Shown here piece by piece: positions 36,229 through 44,635 of a DNA stretch of 64,000 nt. The translations under genes and the position numbers were made by a program. How positions within the stretch are numbered: the stretch's first letter is position 1; every line of letters starts with the position of its first letter. This DNA is from Streptomyces sp. DG2A-72 (GTDB taxonomy: Bacteria > Actinomycetota > Actinomycetes > Streptomycetales > Streptomycetaceae), in NCBI RefSeq assembly GCF_030499575.1, contig NZ_JASTLC010000001.1, positions 4,426,001-4,490,000 on the forward strand. The letters run 5' to 3'. The notes beneath the pieces were generated by a model. It ran no database searches. It was not told the origin of the DNA and was given only the letters and a program-made list of their open reading frames with translations.

Positions 36229-36305
36229 TACGACGATGAGGGGCGCCCGGAGCCACGCGGCGGTAGCCGCATATCGGCGAGGCCCGGGCGCCCCTCGTCG
36301 TCGTA
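36229..36305. terminator. Long bidirectional terminator hairpin after serC
   Basis: ACGACGATGAGGGGCGCCCGG (about 36230-36250) pairs with CCGGGCGCCCCTCGTCGTCGT (about 36284-36304), around 20 bp with one mismatch, with an inner GCGG/CCGC hairpin. It separates convergent serC and the cupin gene. Confidence 0.8.
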
Positions 36306-36313
36306 CGGCGTGG

Positions 36314-36679
36314 TCACCCCATCTGCGAGGTCACATGGTCGATGACCTGATCGAACTCGGCCGTCGGCGAGAAGTCGATGTACTCGCAGTCCTCCAGCGC
36401 CAGCGGAACGTGACCGGGTGCCCAGTAGAACGCCTGCCCCGGCTCATAGGTCTCCTCGCCCTCGGGGGTCCGCATCTGCAGACGACCCGAGAACATGTAC
36501 CCCCAGTGGGGGCACTGGCACATGTCATCGGGCATGCCCTTCAGGGCGGGCCCCATGTCCGTGCCCTTCGGCAGCCGGACGAACGCGACGCTCATCTCTC
36601 CGCCGATCGTGGTCTTTCGCAGCTCCACGCCCTCGCCCTCCAGGGCGACCGCGGTACCTTCCTTCGTCACCGCTGTCAT
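36314..36679 (-). CDS. Cupin-fold hypothetical protein
   Basis: The 121-residue product has a small beta-rich pattern with CPHWGYMFSGRLQMRTPEGE, YEPGQAFYWAPGHVPLALED and EYIDFSPTAEFDQVIDH, typical of cupin-like proteins with an incomplete metal site (one His in the first motif, one in the second). Start is the ATG at 36679 with GGAGG upstream; the frame open to 36700 has no better start. It is a single gene between serC and the ABC transporter operon. No known function. Confidence 0.75.
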   Translation of the reverse strand: MTAVTKEGTAVALEGEGVELRKTTIGGEMSVAFVRLPKGTDMGPALKGMPDDMCQCPHWGYMFSGRLQMRTPEGEETYEPGQAFYWAPGHVPLALEDCEYIDFSPTAEFDQVIDHVTSQMG

Positions 36680-36736
36680 GATTCCTCCAAGTTCGTCCAC
36701 CTTCAGTCTCCCGCCGGAGGACGAGGGATGCCCACC

Positions 36737-37558
36737 TCAGCGGCTGAGCTTCTGGAACCGCCGCACCGCGAGCGGCAGGAAGATCAGCGTGAGGATCACC
36801 GGCCAGACTCCCGCCATGAGCAGCGCGTGCTGCTCGATCCAGGAGTCGCCGGTCGCGCCCGGCGAGCCGAAGAGGTCGCGGGTGGCCGCCGCCGTGGAGG
36901 AGATGGGGTTCCAGGCCGCGACCCAGCCGAGCCAGTCCGGCATCAGCTGCGGGGCGACGAAGATGCTGGAGATCATCGTCAGCGGGAAGGCGACCGCGAA
37001 CAGTCCGCCGGCCGCCTCGGGGTTGGGTACGAGCAGGCCCAGCCACACGCCGATCCAGATCAGCGCGAAGCGCAGCCACAGCAGCAGCCCGAAGGCCGCG
37101 AGGAAGCCGAAGCCGCCGTCCGGCCGCCAGCCCATCGCGAACGCCGTCAGCATCATGATGCCGAGTTCCGCGCAGGCCACGACGAGGTCGGTCACCCCGC
37201 GCCCGGCGACGACCGCGGACGAGGCCATCGGCATGGAGCGGAACCGGTCGATGACGCCCTTGGTGGAGTCGTACACCACGACGGTCGCCGTGTTGATGAA
37301 GCCGAAGGCCATGGTCATCACGAACATGCCCGGCATCAGGAAGTCCTGGTAGTTCCCGCCGCCGGGCACCTTCATGGCGCTGCCGAAGACATAGGCGTAC
37401 AGGAACACGGACAGGATCGGGAAGCCGAGCTGCCAGGCGATGTTGACGGGCTGGCGCTGATAGTGGGTGAGGCCGCGGCGGACGATGTTCCAGCAGTCGG
37501 CGAGCGCCCAGTAGGTGCGGCTGCGGGCGGGGTGCCCGGTCAGGTCCAGAGCGCTCAC
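36737..37558 (-). CDS. ABC-2-type transporter permease (DrrB-like)
   Basis: The 273-residue permease has six membrane segments, the DrrB/ABC-2 pattern with [20 protein letters not shown] at the first and [17 protein letters not shown] before the last. The ATG start at 37558 overlaps the stop of the ATPase gene upstream by four bases, so the two make one exporter, likely of lipophilic drugs or antibiotics as in the daunorubicin family. It is controlled with the ATPase from the promoter facing the TetR gene. Confidence 0.9.
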   Translation of the reverse strand: MSALDLTGHPARSRTYWALADCWNIVRRGLTHYQRQPVNIAWQLGFPILSVFLYAYVFGSAMKVPGGGNYQDFLMPGMFVMTMAFGFINTATVVVYDSTKGVIDRFRSMPMASSAVVAGRGVTDLVVACAELGIMMLTAFAMGWRPDGGFGFLAAFGLLLWLRFALIWIGVWLGLLVPNPEAAGGLFAVAFPLTMISSIFVAPQLMPDWLGWVAAWNPISSTAAATRDLFGSPGATGDSWIEQHALLMAGVWPVILTLIFLPLAVRRFQKLSR

Positions 37559-38526
37559 TTCGCGGTCTCCTTCTCGGTCTTCTCCGTACGGTGTCCGGTC
37601 AGCCGCAGGAACACGTCGTCCAGGCTGGGCCTGCGCAGCCCTATGTCCTCGACCGGCACCCCTTCGTCCTGGAGCGTGCGGGCGACCTCGGTGAGCGCGG
37701 AGACCCGGTCGGTCACCGGCGCGTGCACGCGCAGTTCGCTCTCGTCGGTCTCGGGTTCGCCGTCGGAGACGCGGGCGACGACCTTCACCGCGCGCGGGAT
37801 GTCGGCGCGTTCGCTGAGCACGACCTCGATACGGTCGCCGCCGACGCGGTTCTTCAGGCCGTCCGGGGAGTCGTCGGCGATGGACCGGCCCTGGTCGATG
37901 ACGGTGATATGGGAGGCCAGCTTGTCGGCCTCCTCCAGATACTGCGTGGTCAGCAGCACGGTGGTGCCGCTCGCCACCAACGCCCGTACGGATTCCCAGA
38001 CTTCACCCCGGCTACGGGGATCGAGTCCCGTCGTCGGCTCGTCCAGGAAGAGGACCGCCGGGGCGAGGATCATCGACGCGGCGAGGTCGAGGCGGCGCCG
38101 CATGCCGCCGCTGTAGTCGCCTACGCCCTTGTCGGCGGCGTCGGCCAGGTCGAACTGGTCCAGCAGTTCGGTGGCCCGCAGCCGCGCCCGCTTTCCGCCG
38201 AGGTGGAACAGCCGGCCGAACATCTCCAGGTTCTGCCGCCCGGTGAGCACCTCGTCCACGGCGGCGTACTGCCCGGTCAGCCCGATCCTCGCGCGCACGT
38301 CGCGCGGCTGTCGTACGACGTCGAGGCCGGCCACCGTCGCGCTCCCGCCGTCCAGTCGCAGAAGCGTGGACAGGATGCGGACGGCGGTGGTCTTGCCGGC
38401 GCCGTTCGGCCCGAGCAGGCCGTGCACGGTGCCCTCGCGCACGGTGAGATCGAAGCCGTCGAGGGCGTGCTTCTCGCCGTACCGCTTCTCCAGCCCTTCC
38501 GCCCGGACCGCGTAACCGTCATTCAT
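37555..38526 (-). CDS. Daunorubicin-resistance-type ABC transporter ATP-binding protein (DrrA-like)
   Basis: The 323-residue ATPase has Walker [10 protein letters not shown], the DrrA-typical segment [20 protein letters not shown], signature [13 protein letters not shown], Walker [13 protein letters not shown] and a C-terminal regulatory domain ending [11 protein letters not shown]. The family exports anthracycline-like compounds. ATG at 38526 follows GGGGGA. It is divergent from the TetR gene at 38616, with two direct repeats in the shared 89-bp promoter region, suggesting drug-responsive derepression. Confidence 0.93.
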   Translation of the reverse strand: MNDGYAVRAEGLEKRYGEKHALDGFDLTVREGTVHGLLGPNGAGKTTAVRILSTLLRLDGGSATVAGLDVVRQPRDVRARIGLTGQYAAVDEVLTGRQNLEMFGRLFHLGGKRARLRATELLDQFDLADAADKGVGDYSGGMRRRLDLAASMILAPAVLFLDEPTTGLDPRSRGEVWESVRALVASGTTVLLTTQYLEEADKLASHITVIDQGRSIADDSPDGLKNRVGGDRIEVVLSERADIPRAVKVVARVSDGEPETDESELRVHAPVTDRVSALTEVARTLQDEGVPVEDIGLRRPSLDDVFLRLTGHRTEKTEKETAK

Positions 38527-38550
38527 GGGGTCCCCCTTCTTCTCAACTGA

Positions 38551-38584
38551 GTACACCGTACCCTATTACGCGTACACCGTACCC
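38551..38584. promoter_or_regulatory. Operator with two GTACACCGTACCC direct repeats
   Basis: GTACACCGTACCC occurs at 38551-38563 and 38572-38584, a spacing of 21 bp or two helical turns. Each repeat contains GTAC-N3-GTAC symmetry. It lies between the divergent ABC transporter and TetR genes and is the likely TetR binding site. Confidence 0.6.
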
Positions 38585-38615
38585 AATTTTTCCGCGAGGA
38601 TCTAAGCTGAATGGC

Positions 38616-39392
38616 ATGACGAGCGGCAAGGGCGGTACCGGCAGTACGGAGACCAGTGGCAGCGGCGACATCGCGCGCACGCTCGAACTGCTGTGGGACA
38701 CCGGCCGACGCCCCAGCCGCGGCCCGAAGCCGGGGCTGAACCTGGAGCAGATCGTGGAGGCGGCCGTCCGGATCGCGGACGCGGACGGCCTGGAGGCGCT
38801 CTCCATGCGCCGCGTCGCCACCGAACTCGGCACCGGCACCATGTCCCTCTACCGCTATGTCCCCGGCAAGGGCGAGCTGCTCGACCTGATGCTGGACCGC
38901 GTCCAGCAGCCGTCCGAGAACCCGGCCGACCTCGGCGAGGGCGACTGGCGCTCGGCGCTGGAGGCCCTGGGCCGCGCCACCCTCGACCTCTACCGGCGCC
39001 ACCCCTGGCTGCTCCAGGTCAACCAGGCCCGCCCGATCCTCGGCCCGAGCGCGCTCGACGGCATGGAGAAGGTGCTCACGCTCATCCGGCCGATGGGACT
39101 GACCGACCCCGAGCTGGTCTCGGCGATCATCATGATCGACGGGTACGTCGTCGGCGCCGCCCGCACGCAGCTGTACCAGCAGGAGGCGGAGCGCCGGACC
39201 GGCCTCACGGACGCGGAGTTCTGGCAGGCCCAGGTGCCGACGCTGGAGAAGGTCCTCGCGTCGGGCCGCTACCCGGTGATGGCCTCCCTCTCCGAGGACA
39301 CCTTCGGCCCCGACTTCGACCACTTCGAGTTCGGACTCCAGCGAATCCTGGACGGCCTGGAGGTGTTCGTCGCCCGGCGCGGCGAAGGGTGA
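38616..39392 (+). CDS. TetR-family regulator of the adjacent ABC transporter
   Basis: The 258-residue protein has an unstructured N-terminal 40 residues, a helix-turn-helix (NLEQIVEAAVRIADADGLEA and SMRRVATELGTGTMSLYRYV) and a TetR C-terminal domain of the tetracycline-repressor-like type 1. It is divergent from drrAB-like genes and presumably represses them and itself through the repeats at 38551-38584. Long ligand domains of this group bind drugs. The ATG at 38616 is the first Met in a GC-biased frame. Confidence 0.87.
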   Translation: MTSGKGGTGSTETSGSGDIARTLELLWDTGRRPSRGPKPGLNLEQIVEAAVRIADADGLEALSMRRVATELGTGTMSLYRYVPGKGELLDLMLDRVQQPSENPADLGEGDWRSALEALGRATLDLYRRHPWLLQVNQARPILGPSALDGMEKVLTLIRPMGLTDPELVSAIIMIDGYVVGAARTQLYQQEAERRTGLTDAEFWQAQVPTLEKVLASGRYPVMASLSEDTFGPDFDHFEFGLQRILDGLEVFVARRGEG

Positions 39393-39407
39393 CACAGCAG
39401 GCGATCG

Positions 39408-39521
39408 GTGCCTGTATGCAGCTCGGAGGACAAGCACACGGCCCGGCTGCTGCGGAAGAAGTACCCCTTCCTGCAAGGCGTGTTCGTGCCGCTGACCCAC
39501 AAGGAGAAGCCGAAGGACTGA
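39408..39521 (+). pseudogene. C-terminal remnant of a PPOX-class F420-dependent oxidoreductase
   Basis: A 37-codon frame encodes SSEDKHTARLLRKKYPFLQG followed by VFVPLTHKEKPKD. The pattern of a helix with LLRKKYP then LQGVFVPL is the end of split-barrel PPOX/F420 oxidoreductases (about 130 residues). The N-terminal barrel is missing and the TetR gene ends 15 bp upstream, so this looks like a decayed gene rather than a functional small ORF. Confidence 0.5.
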
Positions 39522-39532
39522 GGCAGGCGGGC

Positions 39533-40501
39533 CTACGACCGCCGCAGCAGCCGCCTGAACCAGAGGCCGACGCCGAGTGTCGCGACGACGGCGATGGCGC
39601 CGATCTTCAAGCCTTCGCTGTCGCCGTCACCGTCCCCACCCGCCGCCGAACTCCCGTTCCCGGAGGGCGACTCGGCCCCGTCCGGACGGTCGGGCGCGTC
39701 CCTGGCCTCCACCTCGCTGTTCACGCCCTCGCTCCCGAGCATCAGCTTCGTCCCGTCGACGCTGTAGCTGACGGACTCCCCCTGGCCGATCGGCACGCTG
39801 ATCCGTCCCTGCCGCTTGATCTTCCCGTCGTTCCAGTCGTAGGAGATCCCGCCGAAGTATCCGCGTACGGCGAGCTGCCTGCCGTCGGGTGAGAAGGCGG
39901 CGTTGGTGGCCCACAGGTCGACGGCGGCGGCGGGCTTGAAGACGTTGCTCCCGGAGGCGGAGAGCTTGGCGGGCCCCTCGTACAGATGCCCGCCGTCCTC
40001 CTGCTTGTCGATGATGTAGACGCGCCCGGTCTTGGGGTGGACGACCATCGACTCCGCGTCCCGTGAACCGTTCGAGTACTTCACGACGTACTGCGTGGCC
40101 CGGACGGTCTGGTCGGTGAGGTTCTTGGGCTCGGGCAGCTGGTAGATCCACACATAGGGCCAGGAGACCCCGTCGTTGTCGCCGATGTCGCCGACCCAGA
40201 TCTGGTTGTCCGGCCCGATGGCGATCGCCTCGACGTCGCGCGGCATGCCCACGCCGGTCATGGTGATCCGGGCGACGGTCTTGCCGGTGCTGCTGTCGAC
40301 GGCGTAGAGGTAGGCGCCGTCGTCCTGGTCGTTGTGCGTCCAGTAGATGCCCGGGTGCTGGCGTGAGGCGGCGAGGCCGCTGGACTCGGTGATGCGGGGG
40401 TCATTGATGGTGAAGCTCTCGTCGCCGTCGGCGGCGGAGGCGGGCAGGGCGAAGACACCTACGAGGAGGACCCCGGCAAGAAACGCGAGCGATCGGCGCA
40501 T
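39533..40501 (-). CDS. Secreted, membrane-anchored beta-propeller-like protein
   Basis: The 322-residue product has a signal peptide (SLAFLAGVLLVGVFALPASA), a beta-propeller-like body (SGLAASRQHPGIYWTHNDQD, RDVEAIAIGPDNQIWVGDIG, DAESMVVHPKTGRVYIIDKQ), a Gly/Ser/Asp linker and a C-terminal membrane segment followed by RRLLRRS, an anchor with a positive stop. The propeller would sit outside the membrane. No enzymatic residues recognised. Start is the ATG at 40501. It is divergent from the SGNH hydrolase gene by 88 bp. Confidence 0.78.
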   Translation of the reverse strand: MRRSLAFLAGVLLVGVFALPASAADGDESFTINDPRITESSGLAASRQHPGIYWTHNDQDDGAYLYAVDSSTGKTVARITMTGVGMPRDVEAIAIGPDNQIWVGDIGDNDGVSWPYVWIYQLPEPKNLTDQTVRATQYVVKYSNGSRDAESMVVHPKTGRVYIIDKQEDGGHLYEGPAKLSASGSNVFKPAAAVDLWATNAAFSPDGRQLAVRGYFGGISYDWNDGKIKRQGRISVPIGQGESVSYSVDGTKLMLGSEGVNSEVEARDAPDRPDGAESPSGNGSSAAGGDGDGDSEGLKIGAIAVVATLGVGLWFRRLLRRS

Positions 40502-40589
40502 GCCCCAAGACTGCCATCCCGAGCCCGCGTTCACGGAGCGTGTCGGGCTTCACATCCCACCGCGCCCGCTGATCGTCCATCATGAGCGG

Positions 40590-41264
40590 ATGCTCAGGTT
40601 CATGCCCGTCGGCGACTCCCAGACGATCGGAAGCGCGGGCGAACACACATGGCGTTACCGGCTGTGGCAGCACCTGCGCGAGACATACGGCGGCCCGTTC
40701 AAGCTGGTCGGCCCGCGCGAGACGCTGTACGACCAGGCCACGGGCACCCCCACGTCGTACGAGTACGCCGACCCCGACTTCCCCCGCGCCCATCTCGCCG
40801 GCTGGGGCGAGGGCTGGCTGCACATGGCCCCGCTGATCGGCGAGGCGGTGCGGTCGTGCCGGGCGGATGTGCTCTTGGTCTCCCTGGGCCTGATCGACCT
40901 GGGCTTCTACACGAACGCCGACCAGACGGCGGAGAACGCACGGGCCTTCGTGGCGGCGGCGAGGGCGGCGAACCCGAAGGTACGGATGGTCGTGCTCCCC
41001 GTGATCCCGAACGTCCGCGCCGACACGGACGCTCCCTTCGCCGCACAGGTCACCCGCTTCAACGAACTGCTGGCCAAGGCCGTGGCCGACCTGGACGAGC
41101 CCCGCTCACCCCTGCTGCTGGCGTCGCCGCCACCGTCGTACGACATCAACTTCGACACCTACGACGGCACGCACCCGAACGCGAGCGGGGAGTACAGGAT
41201 CGCGGCGGCGTTCGCGGACGCGATGCATCAGGCGTGGGATGTGGGCGAGCCCTACGAGGCGTGA
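40590..41264 (+). CDS. SGNH/GDSL-family hydrolase
   Basis: The 224-residue product is a GDSL-type esterase with the nucleophile in MPVGDSQTIG (Ser10; GDSQ rather than GDSL), a block III-like LLVSLGLIDLGFY, and the catalytic Asp-x-x-His in YDGTHPNASGEYRIA. The usual Asn of block III (GxND) reads GLID, so an oxyanion residue is changed. There is no signal peptide with the ATG at 40590; no strong ribosome-binding site distinguishes the start. Its 3' end overlaps the convergent nucleotidyltransferase pseudogene by 13 bp. Confidence 0.8.
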   Translation: MLRFMPVGDSQTIGSAGEHTWRYRLWQHLRETYGGPFKLVGPRETLYDQATGTPTSYEYADPDFPRAHLAGWGEGWLHMAPLIGEAVRSCRADVLLVSLGLIDLGFYTNADQTAENARAFVAAARAANPKVRMVVLPVIPNVRADTDAPFAAQVTRFNELLAKAVADLDEPRSPLLLASPPPSYDINFDTYDGTHPNASGEYRIAAAFADAMHQAWDVGEPYEA

Positions 41265-41997
41265 GCGTAGATGGCCTCGACGAGGAACTCGGCGCACGGC
41301 AGCACACCAGGGAGCAGGTCATCCCACCGCTCGTCCTCTTCCCCAGGTAGACGGCGCGTGCGTGCGCGAGAACGGGCCGGTGCACGGCCGGGAGCCGCTC
41401 GATCGCCCAGTCGGCGGCAGCGTCCTTGGAGCGGATCCGGCCGGTGGCGAGGGTGGTCCACACACGGGCGAGGGTGAGCAGCACGTTCCGGGTGTCGGAC
41501 TCCAACTCGCCCATCAGACCGGGCACTCCCGAGACGATCGCCCGCCTCAGGTCGTCGTGCGGAACCGGGTCGAGGAGTTCGGCGGGCGGTGGCCCGAAGA
41601 GCGGGGCGTCGCCGAGCAGCACCATGGTGAGGAGCGGGACGAGGTCGGGACTGGGCTCGGGAGCAGGGACGAGGCCACGCTCGTACTCCTCCCGCATCCA
41701 CTCCCCGTACAGGAACTCGCAGGTGGGCGGAGTCCGCCAGGGCCGTACGTCGTCCTGTACGACGACGATGAGCTCGACGGGGCGGGAATCCCCGCCGGAC
41801 ACCTCCATCAACTCATCCACCAGGGCGCGGCGTTGGGGATGGCTGACGGGCCCGCTCACGACGACCAGGACGTCGATGTCGCTGTGCGGGCGGAGGCCGC
41901 CGAGGGTGGCGGAGCCGTGGAGGTAGATGCCGAGGACGGTGTCGCCGAGGATGCGGTGGAGGAGGGGGAGGAGGTGCGCGGCGCCGGGGGCTGGCAT
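41252..41997 (-). pseudogene. Aminoglycoside adenylyltransferase-like nucleotidyltransferase with a 3' frameshift
   Basis: The reading frame from 41997 encodes a nucleotidyltransferase of the AadA/DUF4111 type: IYLHGSATLGGLRPHSDIDV contains the GSxxxG...DxD metal site, and the helical C-terminal domain follows. Near 41343-41347 the frame is lost in a GGGG run: the expected continuation GEEDERWDDLLPGVLPCAEF then LVEAIYAHAS is in the next frame and stops at 41252, whereas the annotated-looking frame runs on into antisense junk to 41146. One base appears deleted. It is either a pseudogene affecting only the last 35 residues or a sequencing error. Confidence 0.7.
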
Positions 41998-42087
41998 GTG
42001 AGGTTCCTCTCGGTGTCAGGTCACCGTGCGTATCGTTGTACTGCGCGACTGCCCTCGTCCGTGGGTCAGCCGGGGAGGAGCGCCACG

Positions 42088-42678
42088 ATGACCGTCCTTG
42101 AAGACAGGATCGCGATGGCCCAGAGCGACGACACGTACTGGCTCGACGAGATGTTCGAGCGGCTCGAGAAGATGCCCGTCCCCGAGGGATACAAGGTCGA
42201 GATCGTCGAGGGGACCATCTACATGTCGCCGCAGCGGGACATCCACTGGGAGACCATTCGCAGGATCGTCCGAGCCCTTGAAGACACGTTTGGCATGGAC
42301 GTCAAGGTGTTCTCGGACGTCCGCATCGACTTCCCCGGCCGCAAGAACGGTCTCGCCCCGGACGTGGCGAAGCTACGCGACGGTGCAGAGAAGAACTCCG
42401 AGGGCCGCTGGCGCCACGAGGACGTCGAATTCATCGCCGAGGTCATCTCCACGGACACGGCCAAGAACGACTACGGCCCCAAGAAGACCGCATACGCCCT
42501 CGCCGAAGTCCCCGTCTACCTGATCGCCGACCCTTACACAGGCAAGTGCCGCCTGTTCACCCAGCCCAAGGACGGCGACTACGTGAGCGACACGTCCATC
42601 ACCTACGGCGGGGACGTCGACATGACCACCACTTTCCTCGGCCTCACCCTCAAGACCGACGAGTTCCCCCGCGACTGA
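42088..42678 (+). CDS. Uma2-family (DUF820) restriction-endonuclease-fold protein
   Basis: The 196-residue product is a PD-(D/E)XK-fold Uma2 protein, a family abundant in cyanobacteria and Streptomyces with unknown function. Motifs are KVEIVEGTIYMSPQRDIHWE, APDVAKLRDG, and FIAEVISTDTAKNDYGPKKT with the E-x-S...K active-site arrangement. ATG at 42088 has GGGGAGGAG upstream. The end EFPRD overlaps nothing; a maltokinase-cap-like gene follows after 15 bp. A decayed paralogue fragment lies at 50392-50559. Confidence 0.85.
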   Translation: MTVLEDRIAMAQSDDTYWLDEMFERLEKMPVPEGYKVEIVEGTIYMSPQRDIHWETIRRIVRALEDTFGMDVKVFSDVRIDFPGRKNGLAPDVAKLRDGAEKNSEGRWRHEDVEFIAEVISTDTAKNDYGPKKTAYALAEVPVYLIADPYTGKCRLFTQPKDGDYVSDTSITYGGDVDMTTTFLGLTLKTDEFPRD

Positions 42679-42693
42679 TGAGAGGGTGTGGCC

Positions 42694-43323
42694 ATGGCCG
42701 TCATTCACCACACCACCCTCAAGCCGACCAAGCTGGAACTGCTGACCACCTGGCTGCCGACCCGCCCGTGGTACGTCGGCGGCGCAGGTGAACCGGTGTT
42801 GACGAAGGCCGGTGGCTTCCGGTTGGACGACCCGGAGGGCGAGGTCGGCATCGAGTTCATGGTGGCCACCGACGCCTCCGGCCCGCACCCCGCCTCCTAC
42901 CTCGTGCCGCTCACCTACCGAGGCGCCCCGCTCGACGGCGCGGAGCACTCCCTCGTCGGCACGATGGAACACGGCGTGCTGGGCAAGCGCTGGGCCTACG
43001 ACGGCTGCCACGACCCGGTCCTGGTAGCCCAGTTGCTGGCCCTGATCGAGGGCCGCGTCCAGGCCCAGGCGCAGAGCATCAGCGACACCCCCGACCGAGA
43101 GGTCACCCGCTCCTACACGGGCCACGCCCTCCCCTCCACGGCCACAGCGACGGACGACCAGGCCGGCACGGAGCTCCGCCTCGCCGACAGCACGGCCGTG
43201 CTCCGCCTGCACCGACGCCTGCGGCCCGGCACGGAGGCGCCCGAGGGCTCGCTCGGCCACATCACCGGCGCCTGGGAGTTGCCGGACGGCACGCGGGCGC
43301 GGGCGCTGTTCGCCACCCTCTGA
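42694..43323 (+). CDS. Maltokinase N-terminal cap-like domain protein
   Basis: The 210-residue product resembles the N-terminal cap of mycobacterial/streptomycete maltokinases without the kinase domain: KPTKLELLTTWLPTRPWYVG, VGIEFMVATDASGPHPASYL and WAYDGCHDPVLVAQLLALIE. Similar stand-alone 'CG4'-type proteins occur in Streptomyces; function unknown. ATG at 42694 chosen; GTG at 42688 possible. The stop is 68 bp before the foldback element. Confidence 0.7.
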   Translation: MAVIHHTTLKPTKLELLTTWLPTRPWYVGGAGEPVLTKAGGFRLDDPEGEVGIEFMVATDASGPHPASYLVPLTYRGAPLDGAEHSLVGTMEHGVLGKRWAYDGCHDPVLVAQLLALIEGRVQAQAQSISDTPDREVTRSYTGHALPSTATATDDQAGTELRLADSTAVLRLHRRLRPGTEAPEGSLGHITGAWELPDGTRARALFATL

Positions 43324-43391
43324 GGCTGGCCACACCGTCCCCTGGGCCAGGGCACGTGAGCAAAGCCCCTGAGCGGACCCGGTGTTTGCAC

Positions 43392-43579
43392 GTGACCGTA
43401 GGGGCCGCCCGCTTCTTGGCCAGTGTCGTGCTTCCGCGACCCGAGTAAAGGGCGCTCCGCTGCGCTACGCGTCGGCTGCGCCGATTCCGCTTCGCTCCAC
43501 CCTTGACTCGGCTCACTCCAGCACGGGTGAGAAGCGAGCGAGCGGCCCGGAGGGATGGGTGGCCGACGTGCGTTTGCGG
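43392..43579 (+). repeat. Left 188-bp inverted arm of the foldback element
   Basis: Begins GTGACCGTAGGGGCCGCCCG and ends CGACGTGCGTTTGCGG. The reverse complement is found at 44448-44635 with a single G/A difference noted in GAGCGAGCG. Confidence 0.85.
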
Positions 43580-43627
43580 TGAGGTGGGATGCGGGCCGGG
43601 GTGAGCGGGCGCAATCGCGCCTCGCCT

Positions 43628-44085
43628 GCACGCCGGGTCGGCTTAGCGGCGAACGGCCGGTGGGGGGTGGGGTGCGCGACGGCGGGCTGGCGGCACGCCG
43701 AGCGGGCTAAGCGGCGAGCGGCAGGTGCGTGGGACGCGTCGACCGAGTGGGGGCACGCCGGGTGGGCTTAGCGGCTTGCGGCCGGTGGGGGGTGGGGTGC
43801 GCGACGGCGGGCTGGGGGCACGCCGGGCGGGCTAAGCGGCTTGCGGCCGGTGGGGAGTGAGGTACGCGACGGCGGGGTGGCGGCACGCCGGGCGGGCTAA
43901 GCGGCGAGCGGCCGGTGCGTGGGACGCGTCGACCGGGTGGGGGCACGCCGGGTGGGCTTAGCGGCTTGCGGCCGGTGGGTGGAGCGCATCAGCAGAGGGC
44001 GGCATGCCGGGCGGGCTTGGCGGCGTACGGCCGGAGGGCGGGGCGCATCAGCAGGGGGGCACTCCGCGTGCGCTTGGCGCCTGCG
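43628..44085. repeat. Tandem repeat array, about eight units of 57-65 bp
   Basis: Units start GCACGCCGGGYGGGCTWAGC at 43628, 43693, 43753, 43818, 43883, 43943, 44002 and (degenerate) 44059. Unit lengths alternate mostly between 60 and 65 bp. There are no conserved spacer/repeat boundaries of the CRISPR type. Confidence 0.8.
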
Positions 44086-44116
44086 GCCTGTCAGGGTGCG
44101 GATGGTGGCTGGGCCT

Positions 44117-44196
44117 CAATTGGAAAGTTTGGGCCACTCTGGTCTCTGGCGGAGCCGGGAATTCTTGGTCAGCCGGTGGCCCAAATCTTCCAATTG
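44117..44196. repeat. Inner inverted repeat of the foldback element
   Basis: CAATTGGAAAGTTTGGGCCAC (44117-44137) and GTGGCCCAAATCTTCCAATTG (44176-44196) are inverted copies with two mismatches around a 38-nt spacer. The AT-rich CAATTGGAA is unusual for this genome. Confidence 0.7.
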
Positions 44197-44447
44197 GCCC
44201 CTGGAGAGCAACAGGCGGGGCCGGTGTGACTAGTGTGGCGCCGCCCGCTGCCTGCCGGACATCCCCCACGCCCCGCACGGCCCCGCCCACCCCGCACCTG
44301 CCGCCTGCCGCTGAACCGACCCGGCGTGCCGCCAGCCCGCCGTCGCGCACCCCACCCCCCACCGGCCGCAAGCCGCTAAGCCGACCCGGCGTGCAGGCGA
44401 GGCGCGATTGCGCCCACCCATCCCGGTCCGCATCCCGGCCCATCTCG

Positions 44448-44635
44448 CCGCAAACGCACGTCGGCCACCCATCCCTCCGGGCCGCTTGCTCGCTTCTCAC
44501 CCGTGCTGGAGTGAGCCGAGTCAAGGGTGGAGCGAAGCGGAATCGGCGCAGCCGACGCGTAGCGCAGCGGAGCGCCCTTTACTCGGGTCGCGGAAGCACG
44601 ACACTGGCCAAGAAGCGGGCGGCCCCTACGGTCAC
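44448..44635 (-). repeat. Right 188-bp inverted arm of the foldback element
   Basis: Reverse complement of 43392-43579 with one mismatch. Its last bases include the TGA (44632-44634 on the minus strand) of the adjacent gene. Confidence 0.85.

Larger units (their letters stand above)
43392..44635. mobile_element. Non-coding foldback element with long inverted arms and tandem repeats
   Basis: The outer 188 bp at each end (43392-43579 and 44448-44635) are inverted copies with one mismatch found by eye; similarity resumes inward to about 43700/44325. The middle holds tandem units of 57-65 bp and a second inverted repeat. No transposase or other convincing ORF lies inside; open frames in the arms read the same in both orientations and look like chance frames. 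It ends within the stop codon of the gene at 44632-45051. The structure fits a foldback or MITE-like passenger element, or a chromosomal structural element. Confidence 0.65.

Noticed and set aside
43628..44085. Regular repeats resembling a CRISPR array
   Set aside because: Units are contiguous 57-65-bp tandem repeats without short repeats separated by unique spacers, and no cas genes are present.
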